64,000 nt of DNA from Omphalotus guepiniiformis (Eukaryota > Basidiomycota > Agaricomycetes > Agaricales > Omphalotaceae), in NCBI GenBank assembly GCA_028554645.1, contig JAQOOI010000062.1:682001-746000 (forward strand). The letters run 5' to 3'. Position numbers and translations under genes: made by a program. Shown here in pieces: positions 8,740 to 20,127 of the stretch (positions within the stretch are counted from its first letter, which is position 1; each line of letters opens with the position of its first letter). Below the pieces are notes generated by a model that had not been told where the DNA came from, made no database searches, and saw only the letters and a list, made by a program, of their open reading frames with translations.

Positions 8740-9735
8740 TGATTCGCTTTGCAGCTCGCCCAGTACTTCCTTGTTCTATCTACTACAAAAGCTGGTCCTT
8801 ATATACAGATTCTAAATAAATATTACTAAGCCTTGAAAAATATGAAAATAAACGAAACTAATAAGAAGAAAAACATATTTAGTGGGTTTGTCACTTGGTA
8901 AGGTAATCATATAACTGAAAATAGTAAGGAGTGTCTGTAAATCTCTATAATGAGTATATAGAAAAATAGAATATTTTGGGTATCTGGCAATGTTCCTGAC
9001 AAAAGAGTGCCCATAGGCCTTGGCATGCTTCAGAATGATGCAATATGATGAGTAAATGTTGCCATCTGTCATCATTTATCTCTTTTGCAAATTCCTTATC
9101 ATAGCCAATCTACTATATCTAGGTGCTTTCCCCTGGCCTAGAAGACATAGGCAGTGTTTCCTGACGTCTCCTGTGGTCTAGATAGCTCCACAATAGCATG
9201 TAGATGGTCCCTAACTGCCATACTGACCCTGAGAGATAAGCTTAGGCCATATGCATAGGTATATTTTTAGTCTGGTCCCCATTATGATCCAGGCTACATA
9301 GCAACATAGAACGAGTTCCCATAGTCTATCAATGATGTGTTCCTAGTTCTAGATCACTCTCTGGAGCATCTGACTTCAATACAAATCACCTTCAATCTGG
9401 AAGGTCAATATGCATCTTGATCCAGTTCAGCAAGAGATATCCAGATGCACAACATGCATCTTCATGATACACATAGTGTAACCAGCAATACAGTCCATCA
9501 ACAAGGTACAGTCTATAGCATGAAACAGACTTTGAAGATTGGTCCTAGCAGGATCCTGCAGCCTCTAAGTCCAAAGAGATGGATGTTCATGATCCTCTCA
9601 GAGTATGAATCTGGATACATCCAGATCTGCCACAGTTGCATCTGCAAACAGATAACCCATATGTTACAAATGCACACACATATATCCTTCCACATTTCCA
9701 TTGGATTACAGTCTGACAACATTGGTGAAGTCTCT
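8740..9735. other. Unique 996-bp spacer of the palindrome
   Basis: This is the only part of 6407-12068 that is not duplicated. No gene is recognisable. The left half is AT-rich. The right half, from about 9350, is rich in TG/CA words (CATG, TGCATC) and is nearly free of CpG, like the arms. The segment 9690-9735 is a diverged relative of arm sequence around 7890-7930, so repeat DNA extends into the spacer on that side. Confidence 0.7.
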
Positions 9736-12068
9736 GGACATTCAAAAGGTGGGTTTGACCAACTTCACATGCAGATGCATCCTTATAGATTTATCCAGAT
9801 GAAAGAGGTATGTCCAGTATCTCCCATATTGACCAATTGATCATAGCAGCTAAGTACCATGATATGTACTGTAGCATACTTTATGCTCTGGTACTTGGTA
9901 CAATGTGTCATCATGTCTTAACTAGCAGCTTGGGCTCACTCTAGTCCTCAATATTCCTATTACACAACTCCAATATTCATATTTATAGTGTTTTTGTGCA
10001 GATTGAAGCGCAAACTGCTGTGAGGCGTGACAACAGGGTAACATCAATATACCCGCATTCTTCGCGCATAGTTTTTTTGTATAGCCAGAGGAAGTATCAA
10101 TGGTAAGGTAAGAATTGTCCCTTAGCATGAGTGAGCATGGTCCAGTTATACATTCAACTCTTCGATGGGATTTGTACTTACTATGAAATGAATAGTGTCA
10201 CTCATGGAGACATGAACACCTTGAAAGTCGTCAACACGAGTCTTGGCAGCCGCTGTTGCGTCAAAAAGCCTTTCAGTACTGAAATCTATCAGATTGAAGT
10301 AAATATTGGATGTTCAAGTATTGGAAACTGAACATAAAGGACTAGAGTCACCCCAGGCTGCTAGTTAAGACATGAAACATACTTGTACTCACAATGCCTA
10401 AGTGTAGTGAATGCTACAGTACTGAATCTGGTGCTAAGCAACTGTGACCAATGGGTTATACAAGGAGATACTAGTTATGCCTCTCCAGATGTGTTGAAAT
10501 TCCAATGTTCCATACCAGATTGAGTTGGTCAGACCCACCCTCTAATAACTAGAGACTCTACCAAGTGTTGTTGACTGTAATCCAAGGGGTTGATGGATTT
10601 TCACTTCAACTGAACAACTATCTAAGTCCTTTGGACTGATCAAAAGTTCCAGCTGGTCTTGCTAACTAAGTTGGCACTATAAGATTGAATGCTGAGAATA
10701 TGGGCAATCTTGAAGATTGCATTACCAGAGAAATATTTGTACATTGAGTACTATGTGAACATCATGTCACTAAGATGAAATGCCAATCTGTGTAATAAAA
10801 GGAGTAGATTCAAAGTTACATCTGCACAAATGAGTTAGATACTGAAAATGAGTATCTCTCTGGATCTGAGTATCTCTCTGAAATTCAGTAACCCTCTGAA
10901 CTTGATGAAAGACAAAGGCACTCTAACTGGAGGTCTTAGATGGAACTATGAGATAGAATACTGTCCTAGGAGAAGCTGAGAGCTTTCCTAAACAAGAAAT
11001 ATAACCTGGGTACAAATCTGACCAAAAAGAGATGTATAGGGGTAACACTTGAAATAAACAGCTACTGTACCTTACTGTGGCTGATAGAAATAGTGAAGCA
11101 TGGTCTAGATAAGCTCTAGAGCTTCTACACAACTCCTAATGCTGCCCTAGTAGAGGAGAATATGCCAATTTTGGAGAAACTTATAGGAGACCAGATTTGC
11201 AATGCACTGAGGAGAATGTCAACTGTCATGATACTGGTTGCTATTTACATGTTCTGGACCTTTATTCAGATACCCTGGGTACGCCCTAACACACCTAGAA
11301 TGCGGACAAAGCAATATATTTCTGTTTTTATACCAATCTATACCCAAAGTTCCTACATTTTGACTATCTAACTGGAAAATTAACTAGAAAACTACCTAAA
11401 AAGAATCCAATCTCTGCTCAATTGATACTTACTTACTTTTGACTCATTTACTGTTCAGATTACTCTTTTAATTTCGAGATATATGTTTTATTTTATGATT
11501 TAGTATATATAGCTTACAGAGTATCTATTTAGATTTTCTCAAGCAAGTACTGCCCAAAGCTACAAGCCAAAGCAGGAAACCCTTCTTAGATGGAATATAG
11601 CCTGGCTCTTTAGAGTTCAGTTCGAGAAATGTCCAGTTGTGAAAACTTCTGTAAAGTCCCTTGTGGCAGATAAATTGAAAGAGATACTGAATCTTTGCTG
11701 AAACTGCTGTTCTGTCTGTGCTGAATCTGCCTGCTGAAACTGTCTGTGCTGCATCTGAAACTGTTCCCTGCATTGTCTGACCATTGGATCGAGTTTAACA
11801 TTGAGATTGATTGTCCTGAATCCCTCCTGGACCCTGAAAACCACCCCTACCTTCTGTCTGAATCTTGTGTTTTGAGATACCCTCTGCCATTTTTCACCCA
11901 GATTGAGATAAAGACATCTGTAACCCTGCAGATTCGAAGTTCAATTGTTGCATCTAACTGTGCGGAATCTCTGACAATGCCAGTCACACCTCACCCTACA
12001 TCATTTTTGATTTGAGTTGGATTGTGCTCATTTGAGTATCTCTCTCATTCATTTTATAGTCACTACAC
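9736..12068 (-). repeat. Right arm of the 2,333-bp inverted repeat
   Basis: Reverse-complement partner of 6407-8739. It ends outward at 12068 in the sequence AGTCACTACAC, 147 bp before the first exon of the truncated tyrosinase gene. The near identity of arms made of old, mutated repeat means that the inversion-duplication, or gene conversion between the arms, is recent. Confidence 0.95.
10035..10268 (-). pseudogene. Tyrosinase exon 2-3 fragment, right arm (mirror copy)
   Basis: Inverted duplicate of the fragment at 8207-8440, with the same in-frame stop, here on the minus strand. It is bracketed by the 37-bp repeats at 9912-9948 and 10338-10374. It therefore points away from the truncated tyrosinase gene at 12216, whereas the left-arm copy points toward it. 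Confidence 0.85.
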
Positions 12069-12215
12069 TGCCACCACTCAACAATCTTAATACAGGTTAG
12101 GTTTTTGTGTTTGGTTTTGCAGATCAATCTGCATCCAGCCTTGGACCTAAACTTGTGTTTCACCGTAAATCAGTTGAACTCATTACTGGCGTCAAAAGCT
12201 GACTTTTTCTCTTAG

Positions 12216-13014
12216 TTATTGGGATTGGATCATCGAAGTTGATGCTGGAGAGTAAGTGGCTTGCTTATAAGCATTTAGATATCTTGATGGGCTGACCTGT
12301 GAAATGTGTCTAGATTTGTGAATTCCCCTTTGTGGGATCCCGACTATGGTTTTGGCGGGGACGGTACCTACATCCCTGGCTACAATGGGCCTTTCAACAA
12401 TCTGTCCGATGTAATTCCAGGATACCATGCTCAACTGGGACAAGGCAGTGGGTGCATCACTGACGGTCCTTTCGCCTCCTACAATCTTTCCCTTGGCCCT
12501 GGCACGCTTGTTACCAATCATTGCATCCAGCGTGGATTCAATCCATCAATGTATGACATATTATCAACAGCTGAAGTGAACCATGTACTCAACAATACCA
12601 ATTTCCACGACTTTTGGAGAGACCTAGAAGGTGCATTGGATGATCCTGGTGCTGGCATTAAACTTCATGGTGGAGCACATCTTGGGATTGGCGGTGAAAT
12701 GACTAATTCATACTCTAGCCCTGGAGGTATGTGTTACATTCTTGAATCTTGATCTTCATGGCATCACTGTTGACATGAACATAGATCCTATTTTTTACCT
12801 GCATCACGCTGCCCTGGATTGTGTTTGGTGGAGATGGCAGCAGGCTGACCCTAGCATGCGTCTTCATGAAATTTCTGGACAGATATCCACCGATCCGCCG
12901 GTCGTGAATGTGACCTTGGATTACATCTTACAACCGCAATTCCTGGGACCTGCTATTCCCATTCGGGATATCATGAATATCCAGAACGAGCTACTTTGCT
13001 ATGTTTATGTTTGA
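12216..13014 (+). pseudogene. Tyrosinase, 3' half only (exons 4-6)
   Basis: Three exons (12216-12251, 12314-12726, 12785-13014) join in frame and correspond exactly to exons 4-6 of the complete gene downstream: YWDWIIEVDAGE, then the SPLWDPDYGFGGDG region, LHGGAHLGIGGEM, and after the intron SSPGDPIFYLHHAALDCVWW. These carry the copper-B histidines. The exon lengths are 36, 413 and 230 nt against 36, 401 and 230 nt in the intact paralogue. No stop or frameshift is seen, so the loss of the 5' half looks recent. The first exon starts at a genuine acceptor (TTCTCTTAG). Upstream, where exons 1-3 should be, lies about 150 bp of intron-like sequence and then the palindrome. Without a signal peptide or copper-A site it cannot be an active tyrosinase as read. 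Confidence 0.85.
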
Positions 13015-14322
13015 TAGCGGGCGGCGATGATACCACTGGCAAGACGTTTGCGTCTTTCGTGGTACAAAACTTGAACTCCAATTCATTTTGTTTGTCTTTT
13101 ACTAGATTTTATGCAAGCGTTGAGACTCCGTGTAGAAAATCAAATGCTTGAGTGTGCACTGTGCAGCCTACCTCGTTGAACTGAGCCTGAAGACTATAGG
13201 ACTCCGAACAAGCTCGTCGGATGGAAGCGCCGAAGGCGGCAACTATTCAAAGTAAATAAAGGTAAACATAAGCGGCTTTTCCAATTTTAGTGCTTTAGCG
13301 GTAGCTCGATGGTACCACATTGATAGCTCTGCTAAAACCCGGACCTCCTAGAGGAGTTTACGAAAAGTCGCCCCCGTAACTCTCATCTCTTTCTCTCGAT
13401 TGATGGGCGAGTTTTAGATCTCGTTCTATACGAAGTTATTGAAGTTCAACGGCGAGGTTGAGGAAAGCAAGAGACCGTCCCGGTGAAGGAAGTTCTCCCT
13501 GCCTAATATTACTGATAGTTCGTGAAACTGAGTCTTTAGGCCAGGGAAGTTCTCTACGCTTGTTGTCTAGTCGCTTTGTCAAGTGCGGATTACCTGATGT
13601 TATGCAAGGGATGCGGATCAGTATATTCTGAGAGCAGAGCTGCACCGCACGACCATCGTACGATCCGGCGAAGGATTAATTGCAATGGCTTCCCTCTGAC
13701 GATTTCAAGTTGTGGATGTCTGAACTATGTCTCGACTCTCATCCAAATTCCTATCTCAAATCCAGTGTTCGGTGGTGTCTATCGAACGGCGGTTTCTTTG
13801 TTTCGTCCCTAATGACAGCAACAGAGCAAAATAAGGATTCATGGATAGTGTATGGCATGCTACGCTGCCAGGCTCTAGTTGAAGTTTATTTCTTCTTCAA
13901 CTCCGCTGGCGACACTATTGCACACAGATGGCGATGATTCGTCATGAATAGTGATACCACAAAGATGGGTTTGAAAATCAGGTAAAGTTGTGGATGATAT
14001 CATGAAACTCAATTGCTAACAAGGCTTCAGAACATCAACAGGTCACTGACATCGTGTTGTTATACTGGGGCTTGAAGGTTCAACCAATACAATCTGGCAC
14101 CACAGCATACAATCCAAGAATGCTGAGGCGTACAAGTACGCGGCATCGGATAGCCTAAATCCACTTTATGCTTGGACAGATTCACGCACTTAATCTACTC
14201 ATTGTATTGGTGGCGCGCAACTGGTATGAAAGAATTCTCTTTTAATCGAGTCCAAACACTATATAAGTGTGTCTTACACAGCTGCTGTTCTGCCAGCATC
14301 TTGTCCCCCATTTCGACGTCCC
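13015..14322. other. Intergenic region between the two tyrosinase genes
   Basis: About 1.3 kb. An open stretch at 13680-13937 (85 codons, rich in W, F and S) has no family resemblance that I can name and no splicing partners. The last 150 bases form the promoter of the complete tyrosinase, with a TATA box. Nothing else recognisable was seen. Confidence 0.5.
14260..14267 (+). promoter_or_regulatory. TATA box of the tyrosinase gene
   Basis: TATATAAG lies 56 bases upstream of the start codon at 14323, a usual distance for a short fungal 5' leader. The truncated paralogue at 12216 has lost its equivalent. Confidence 0.55.
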
Positions 14323-15621
14323 ATGAACTTGTTAGTGCTGCTCCTTCAAGCCGCTCTTGTAGCCTCGAACGCCATTTCGACGCTCCACTCTGGGAGTTCT
14401 GAGCAATGTGCTCGTCCGTCCAAACGTCCCGAATGGTATGAGTTCTTACGCATTCTCCTGCCGATTCAACTATCGAATTACACGTTGCAGGAGAACGCTG
14501 AGCAAGAAGCAAAAGACAGGCTATCTGGATGCTGTGAAATGTCTGCAAATGCTTCCAGCTAATGGTGATATCACGAGAGCAAAGACACGTTTCGACGACT
14601 TTCAAGGTGTTCATATCTCTTTGACGCCCAACATTCATTTTGTTGTGAGTCTGAATGCGTTCAGCGCTGCTGTACCATTTATTCTCATTCATCCTCAGGG
14701 CCAATTTTTACCTTGGCATCGATACTTCGTCTGGGTGTATGAACACACTATGCGCGAAGAATGCGGATATACTGGTGTCATTCCGTATGTCACCTTGAAT
14801 CGCATAGCTGCTCGTATCAAAGATTTACCTTTGTTTCAGGTATTGGGATTGGACTATCGATGTTGACGCGGGATCGTCAGTGTCTTAACTAGAATAACAT
14901 ATCCTGATGGGCTCACCTGTGGAATACACACAGATTCGCGGAATCTCCGATATGGGATCCGGTCTACGGTTTCGGCGGGAACGGTGTTGACTTCCCTGGC
15001 TACAATGGACCATTCAACAATCTGTCCAACGTCGTCACAGGCTGGAAGCCAGGGACTGGCGGGGGATGCATCACCGACGGTCCTTTTGCCTCTTACAACC
15101 TTTCTCTTGGCCCTGGCACGCTTGACACCAGCCACTGCCTTTCACGCGCATTCAATCCATCGACGTATTCCATACTGACATCCGATCAAGTGAAAAATGT
15201 TGTGCTTAACCAAAAGAATTTTTCGAGCTTTTGGCATAACATGGAGGGCGCTATGGGAGAAAGCATTAGACTCCATGGTGGAGGACATATTGGGGTTGGT
15301 GGTGAGATGTCTAATGAATACTCTAGTCCCGGAGGTGCGTGATACATTAGCTTGATAATCTGCAGAGCGTCACCGTTTGACGCGAACGTAGATCCTGTCT
15401 TTTACCTGCATCACGCTAATCTGGATCGTATCTGGTGGGATTGGCAGAAGGCTGACCTGAAGACGCGTCTTTATGAAATTACTGGGCCCACTACTAATCC
15501 TCCACGGATGGAGAATGTGACGTTGGACTACATTCTGCAGATGAGATTTTTGGCGCCTTCTCGTCCCATCCGGGATGTCATGGACATTCGGAACAAGTTA
15601 CTTTGCTATGAATACGTTTAA
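14323..15621 (+). CDS. Secreted short tyrosinase (339 aa)
   Basis: Six exons (14323-14435, 14491-14644, 14699-14784, 14840-14875, 14934-15334, 15392-15621) give exactly 340 codons including the stop. A signal peptide is evident (MNLLVLLLQAALVASNA). The type-3 copper centre is complete. Copper A has the histidines of DDFQGVH, NIHF and FLPWHRYF. Copper B has LHGGGHIGVGG and DPVFYLHHANLDRIWWDW. The family hydroxylates monophenols and oxidises diphenols to quinones, as in melanin formation. The protein lacks the long C-terminal cap of classic mushroom tyrosinases, placing it with short extracellular forms. The start was chosen because it gives the signal peptide just downstream of a TATA box. A truncated tandem relative lies upstream, and exon fragments lie in the palindrome. 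Confidence 0.9.
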
Positions 15622-16275
15622 AGCACCTTGAGTGAAGATATAGAACCATGTACGTAGCTATCAGTAGAAAGTTGAGCAAAAGACGCGTGCTGCGGCAACC
15701 GCCACGACCGAGCGTTCGTCGCCGTCCGAGGAGGTCCGAGGCCGACCTCGTCGAAGTTACCACCGTGATTCAAACTGCGTGCAGTGCTGCTTATTCGCTA
15801 CCACTGCTGTCAATCTCAGGCCATTCATACATCCCTCTATCACTATTCTCTAGGCCTCAATCATAAACACAATCCGGCTCAAATCAAGTCATGTCTTCCG
15901 CGACAATCAGTGCGATTTTGAATGCCAACAAAACTTAGTTTTCGAAACGGGTACACATCATGTCGTTCATATTTTTACCAGAACAGAACCTATACATACA
16001 CTGGCCCAGGTGGCAGGTATCATGGTTCTTGTGCGGCCGTTGAACGGTATTTACTGCTTCGCTTCAAAGATTCTAGTTGTCCGGAATACCAAGTTGGAGT
16101 TGCGATTGATCTTCTTCCCGATATCTTACCACCGTGACGGAGGGAAAAGGGCCGGAGGCGTATACTTAAATACTCTCTTTTGGATTCTTGGAGTCTTGAA
16201 GTCCTGAAGATTTTCATCCGGTGTAAATCGAGGACGAGGACAAGGACGAGAGATTGTTGCTTGCTGCCTTCAACC
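15622..16275. other. Intergenic region upstream of the P450
   Basis: About 650 bases, GC-richer and without a recognisable gene. It contains the 3' end of the tyrosinase transcript and the P450 promoter. A weak TATA-like TATACTTAAATA occurs near 16160-16171. Confidence 0.45.
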
Positions 16276-18596
16276 ATGAGGAATCTCACCTCAACTCTGT
16301 GCATTCACAGCATCATTCTCGGTCTGGTGAGCACGAGACTGCATCTTGATTTACTGTAATCCGCATCTGACTTTTTTTCTACAACAGGCGACCCACTGGG
16401 TTTTTCACAAATACGAACCTACAAATTCCACCGCTTCCCGAGCTTTCATTATACTCCTTCTAGAACCTCTTTTATTATGCTTCATCTCCACTGCTTTGAA
16501 TCCCACACAGGCATTCAGCGAGAGTACTTCTTCATTCATGGGATTAGCACGAGTGACGACTCTGATGACTCTCATTGTCAAGCCGCTCATCATCACCTAC
16601 TTGACATTCTACACAACCCTCATCACATCAATCGTTTTCTACCGACTTTCACCATTCCACCCTCTAGCTAAAGTCCCCGGACCGATTTTGTTCAAGATAA
16701 CGAAATGGTGGGCTGTGTGGAAGTATAAAGATGGGAAACATCATTTGGTTTTGAAGGATTTGCATGATGTCTATGGATCCGTTGTTCGTATAGGTGAGAG
16801 CCGTAGAGCGTTACTTATGATTTGATTCATGGGGATTGAAATGTGCTTGCATTTATAGGACCGAATGAGATATCCATCGTCGATGCAGAGGTCATCAATA
16901 CTATCCTCGGAGTAAAAGGTCTACCCAAAGGAACTTGTAAGTGAACACATTGGCAGATGCTGTTAATTACTTACCTCCCCCGTCGTCCTCGTCCACCAAA
17001 GCCTATACCAGATTCCGCGTCAGCCCAAACCACCCCGGATCATTGCTCGTTTTGAAAGGTGACGAACATACTGCTCGGAGACGCTTGTGGAATCGAGCGA
17101 TGAGCGCTGATTCGTTGAAGGGGTATGAGGAGGTTATTGCGTGTAGAGCGCAGGAGTTGGTTGAGAGGTTGGAGATTGAGTCTGCCGGGGAGGGAGGGGT
17201 GGATTTGACGAAGTGGTTGAATTATTTTGCGTATGTGGTTTTATAACTTGAAGTAGGGGAGTGTCTGACCTCTGATGGGTTTCTTCTGATACTAGGTTCG
17301 ATCTTATGAGTGATTTGGGGCGAGTATTGTGATCACCTACGAACCGGTTTCGTATCTGACATTTTCGTGAACACAGTTTCGGAGGCGGATCTAACATGCT
17401 CAAAGATGGATGTGATACGTACGATCTATGCGAAACAACATCCAACCATGCTTCGTGAGTCTAACGTAGTAGGGAGCTACCGTGTTAAAGGTCAAGATTC
17501 TAACGAAATCACAGGTTTGACTTTTTATTAGGTCAAGTTCCTTGGATTCCTCGCTCCCTGGATAAAAAGATCCCTTGGCTTGCTCACCGACAAAATACTC
17601 TCCCGAGGATAGCAATGGAATGGTCGTTGAATCGTATTAAGAATGGTGCTGTGAAGAAGGATATTTGGTATCATCTCGTACGTATCCCTCACTAACAAAC
17701 ACCACACCACCTTGAATTTTAGTACTTACGAAACGAATTCGCATTCGTAGATGGACGAAGCAGGTCTAGAAAACATGAAACCGGATATAATGACAGTAAC
17801 CGCTGATGCTATTCTAACAATCATCGCTGGATCTGATACGACTTCAATGTCTATAATTACCCTCTTTTGGTTGTTACTTTCTCATCCAGGATGGTATGAG
17901 AAGGTACAGAAGGAAGTGGATCGTGTGTATAACGATGGTGATGACCCACTTGATGTGTCGAAACATGAAGAGTTGCGGTATCTCTCTGCGTGTATGTGAG
18001 TAATTCCTTACCTGCCTACATTGCTAGAACGTATTCATTTATGGATGGATGGGGATGGTATCAAGTAACGAAACTCTACGACTGTACCCTCCCTTACTAG
18101 CCGGCGGATCTCGAGAGGTACCTAGAGGTAGCGGGGGTAAAATTATCAATGGACAGTACGCACAATTCTTAATTACTGTTCCAACATCCATTACCTAACC
18201 CCAACCCAATGCATAACCAGTTACCTACCCGAAGGCACTCAAATATACCTCCCAACCTATCTAATTCACCGAGACCCAAAAAACTTTTCTCCAAACCCAG
18301 ATTCGTTCATCCCCGAACGCTGGCTCTCTCCCACAAATGACATCGGTATGAGTACGACCTCGACGTTCACGCACAACCCCAAAGCATACATACCCTTCTC
18401 CTACGGCCCAGGAACATGTGCCGGGAAGAACCTCGCTCGGATGGAAATGCTCATGCTTGTTTCGTTGTTGATGAAGAGATTTGAGTTTAGGTTTGTGGAT
18501 GGGTTTGATGTGAAGGGTTGGGAGGGAACTTTGAGGAGTTTGTTTGTTACGAAGAGGGGGCCGATGGAGGTGGAGGTGAAGATGAGGAAGAGGTAG
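16276..18596 (+). CDS. Cytochrome P450 monooxygenase
   Basis: A multi-exon gene that starts at the ATG at 16276 (MRNLTSTLCIHSIILGL), whose first exon joins in frame to 16388. The N-terminus holds several hydrophobic helices and the proline-rich hinge HPLAKVPGP, typical of ER-anchored P450s. The I-helix oxygen-binding motif is AGSDTTS near 17830, the K-helix ExxR is NETLRLYPP near 18065, the PERW motif is near 18315, and the heme loop FSYGPGTCAG is near 18390, with its cysteine ligand. It ends KRGPMEVEVKMRKR. Internal exons between about 17300 and 17550 are uncertain, and one intron there appears to use a GC donor. The subfamily and substrate cannot be told from sequence. The gene converges on a membrane-protein gene only 138 bp downstream. 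Confidence 0.9.
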
Positions 18597-18734
18597 GTTG
18601 GTAGAGCAGTGCCCTGTACGCGTAGGTACATATGTTACCCAAATCTGTTTTCTCGTACGTAGTCAAAGTGAAGTAATGATGTATTCCGTCTCTTCACAAA
18701 CATATAGATAGAAAGCATCTATTATATATAACTC

Positions 18735-19828
18735 TCATTGCCCCTTCGTACCCTTCACACTCGTCTGATCCACCCTCGTCAATAAAACCCTCAACCCAAA
18801 CAACACACCTAGTACCACTACACCGAGTGATTTCGCACCTAGATTCGACAGCGGTGTGGATTCGGAAATTTCAACCCCCGTAAGATAGGATATGTATGGC
18901 GAGAGTAAGGGGAAGAAGGGGGTATATGCGGTGTGGGCTGTTGCCAGGCCGTAGATCGTTGCTAATTAATAACAATATAAGCGTCGATAAATAAGAACTT
19001 ATCAGATTTCGGAACTCGAATTACTTACCTACTAGACCCCCACCCCAAATATCCACAGTAGCCATCGCATTCCTCAGTACACCTACGCCTCTCGGTCCTT
19101 TCCTCAGAAAAACAGGCGTCGAGAGGCTCCAAGAAGCATCCCACACGCTCAGCGTCGCAGCGCTAACGCCTCCACCCGCCGAAGCCGTACAACCCAGAAT
19201 GAAATGAAACAGAGGGGAACTAACGAGTTGGGTGGGGATAGTTGAAGGGTTATCTAGGTGGGAGAGTGTGGCTGTGATTGCGTTTACGCGGAGGAGTGCG
19301 TCGAGTGGGAAGAGGGTTAGATCGAGTGTTGATAGGGAGGGTTGGGTTAGGAATGTAGGGACCGAGGAGGAGGAGGCGGAGAGGAGGAATGTTAGGAAGA
19401 TGTGGATTGATAGATAGTTTATCCAAGGATGAAGTGTGTAGATAGGCGGTGGAGGAAGTGACAGGAGTATATGTGAGAAGAATGTTCCGCCCCAGGCCTA
19501 CAAACGCACATACACGTATTATAATCAGTACTTACTTACTCGCTCAATCAGATTCAGTAAGGATTACAACTTGCCATAACTAAAAACCCAGCTAACCAAG
19601 CTTTCCATCCCAACGTCTTGACTGTTCCTACTCGATAACTATTCGCTTGAAACGCGATCGATATCCTACGACCCCACCCAGCTTAGCACCTGCTCACGTA
19701 GGGTAGTTTGTGAACACTCACCTAGTAGCATGAAGCGTAGTAGCCCACGGGTATGGATACACACTCGGGTGTACTCTAGTTGAGAGGAATACGAGTGCGT
19801 TGGATATGGGACCTAGGACCAACGACAT
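18735..19828 (-). CDS. Multi-pass membrane protein resembling TRIC cation channels
   Basis: Minus-strand gene from ATG at 19828 (MSLVLGPISNALVFLSTRVH) to the stop at 18735. Four exons join in frame. The deduced protein has about six or seven hydrophobic helices. Three local patterns recall TRIC intracellular monovalent-cation channels: a W-A-W-L-A-G-F-type helix followed by GG, an FPLDALLRVNAI segment, and LGCTASAGGG before VWDASWSLSTPVFL. These correspond to the PLD motif and the glycine-rich SGGG-like pore turn of that family. The match is from memory and unscored, so an uncharacterised fungal membrane family is the alternative. The C-terminus is cytosolic-like and basic. Confidence 0.55.
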
Positions 19829-19935
19829 CGTATGTGGGGAGGAGGTGAGTGGGGGGCGGAGTTACTGCGTTCAACTTCCAGGACCTGGGTATACGTGGAA
19901 GGACTTATAACACTAATCGGGTAGATAACAGCATG

Positions 19936-20019
19936 TCCCTGGTAGTATATCGGTTAGTACACGCGCCTGTCATTTATAAGAAGACGCGCGAAAGCGGGGT
20001 TCGACTCCCCGCCAGGGAG
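19936..20019 (+). tRNA. tRNA-Asp (GUC) with a 12-nt intron
   Basis: The cloverleaf folds completely. Acceptor TCCCTGG pairs with CCAGGGA, with G as discriminator. The D arm is GTAT/GTAC, the anticodon stem CGCGC/GCGCG, and the T arm CGGGG-TTCGACT-CCCCG. The anticodon is GTC at 19969-19971, followed by A37. A 12-nt intron (19973-19984) sits at the canonical position after base 37, and removing it leaves a normal CUGUCAC loop and a 72-nt tRNA. TTTT and TTTTT runs about 20-35 bases downstream would terminate RNA polymerase III. Confidence 0.93.
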
Positions 20020-20127
20020 TATTTGGTGTACGCATTAATATCTTTTCTTTTTCTTGGCTTGTAGAGTATAATACAACTTTCATTTCTTTCACTCATATAC
20101 TGTACAAGAATCTGTTCTTTTTCTTTC

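Noticed and set aside
6407..12068. The palindrome as a plain fold-back sequencing artefact
   Set aside because: It has a 996-bp unique spacer, unlike flanks and at least three arm differences. Misassembly is still possible and is listed as a check.
13680..13937. 85-codon frame between the tyrosinase genes as a gene fragment
   Set aside because: No motif, no splice partners and no codon pattern that sets it apart.
14195..14704. A 169-codon minus-strand open frame across the tyrosinase start
   Set aside because: It lies fully antisense to exons and introns of a well-supported tyrosinase gene and has no similarity of its own.
14881..14892. TGTCTTAACTAG in tyrosinase intron 4 matches the inner repeat end at 8103-8114
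   Set aside because: Twelve bases can match by chance, and the position and order are not colinear with the fragment, so I do not treat it as an insertion footprint.
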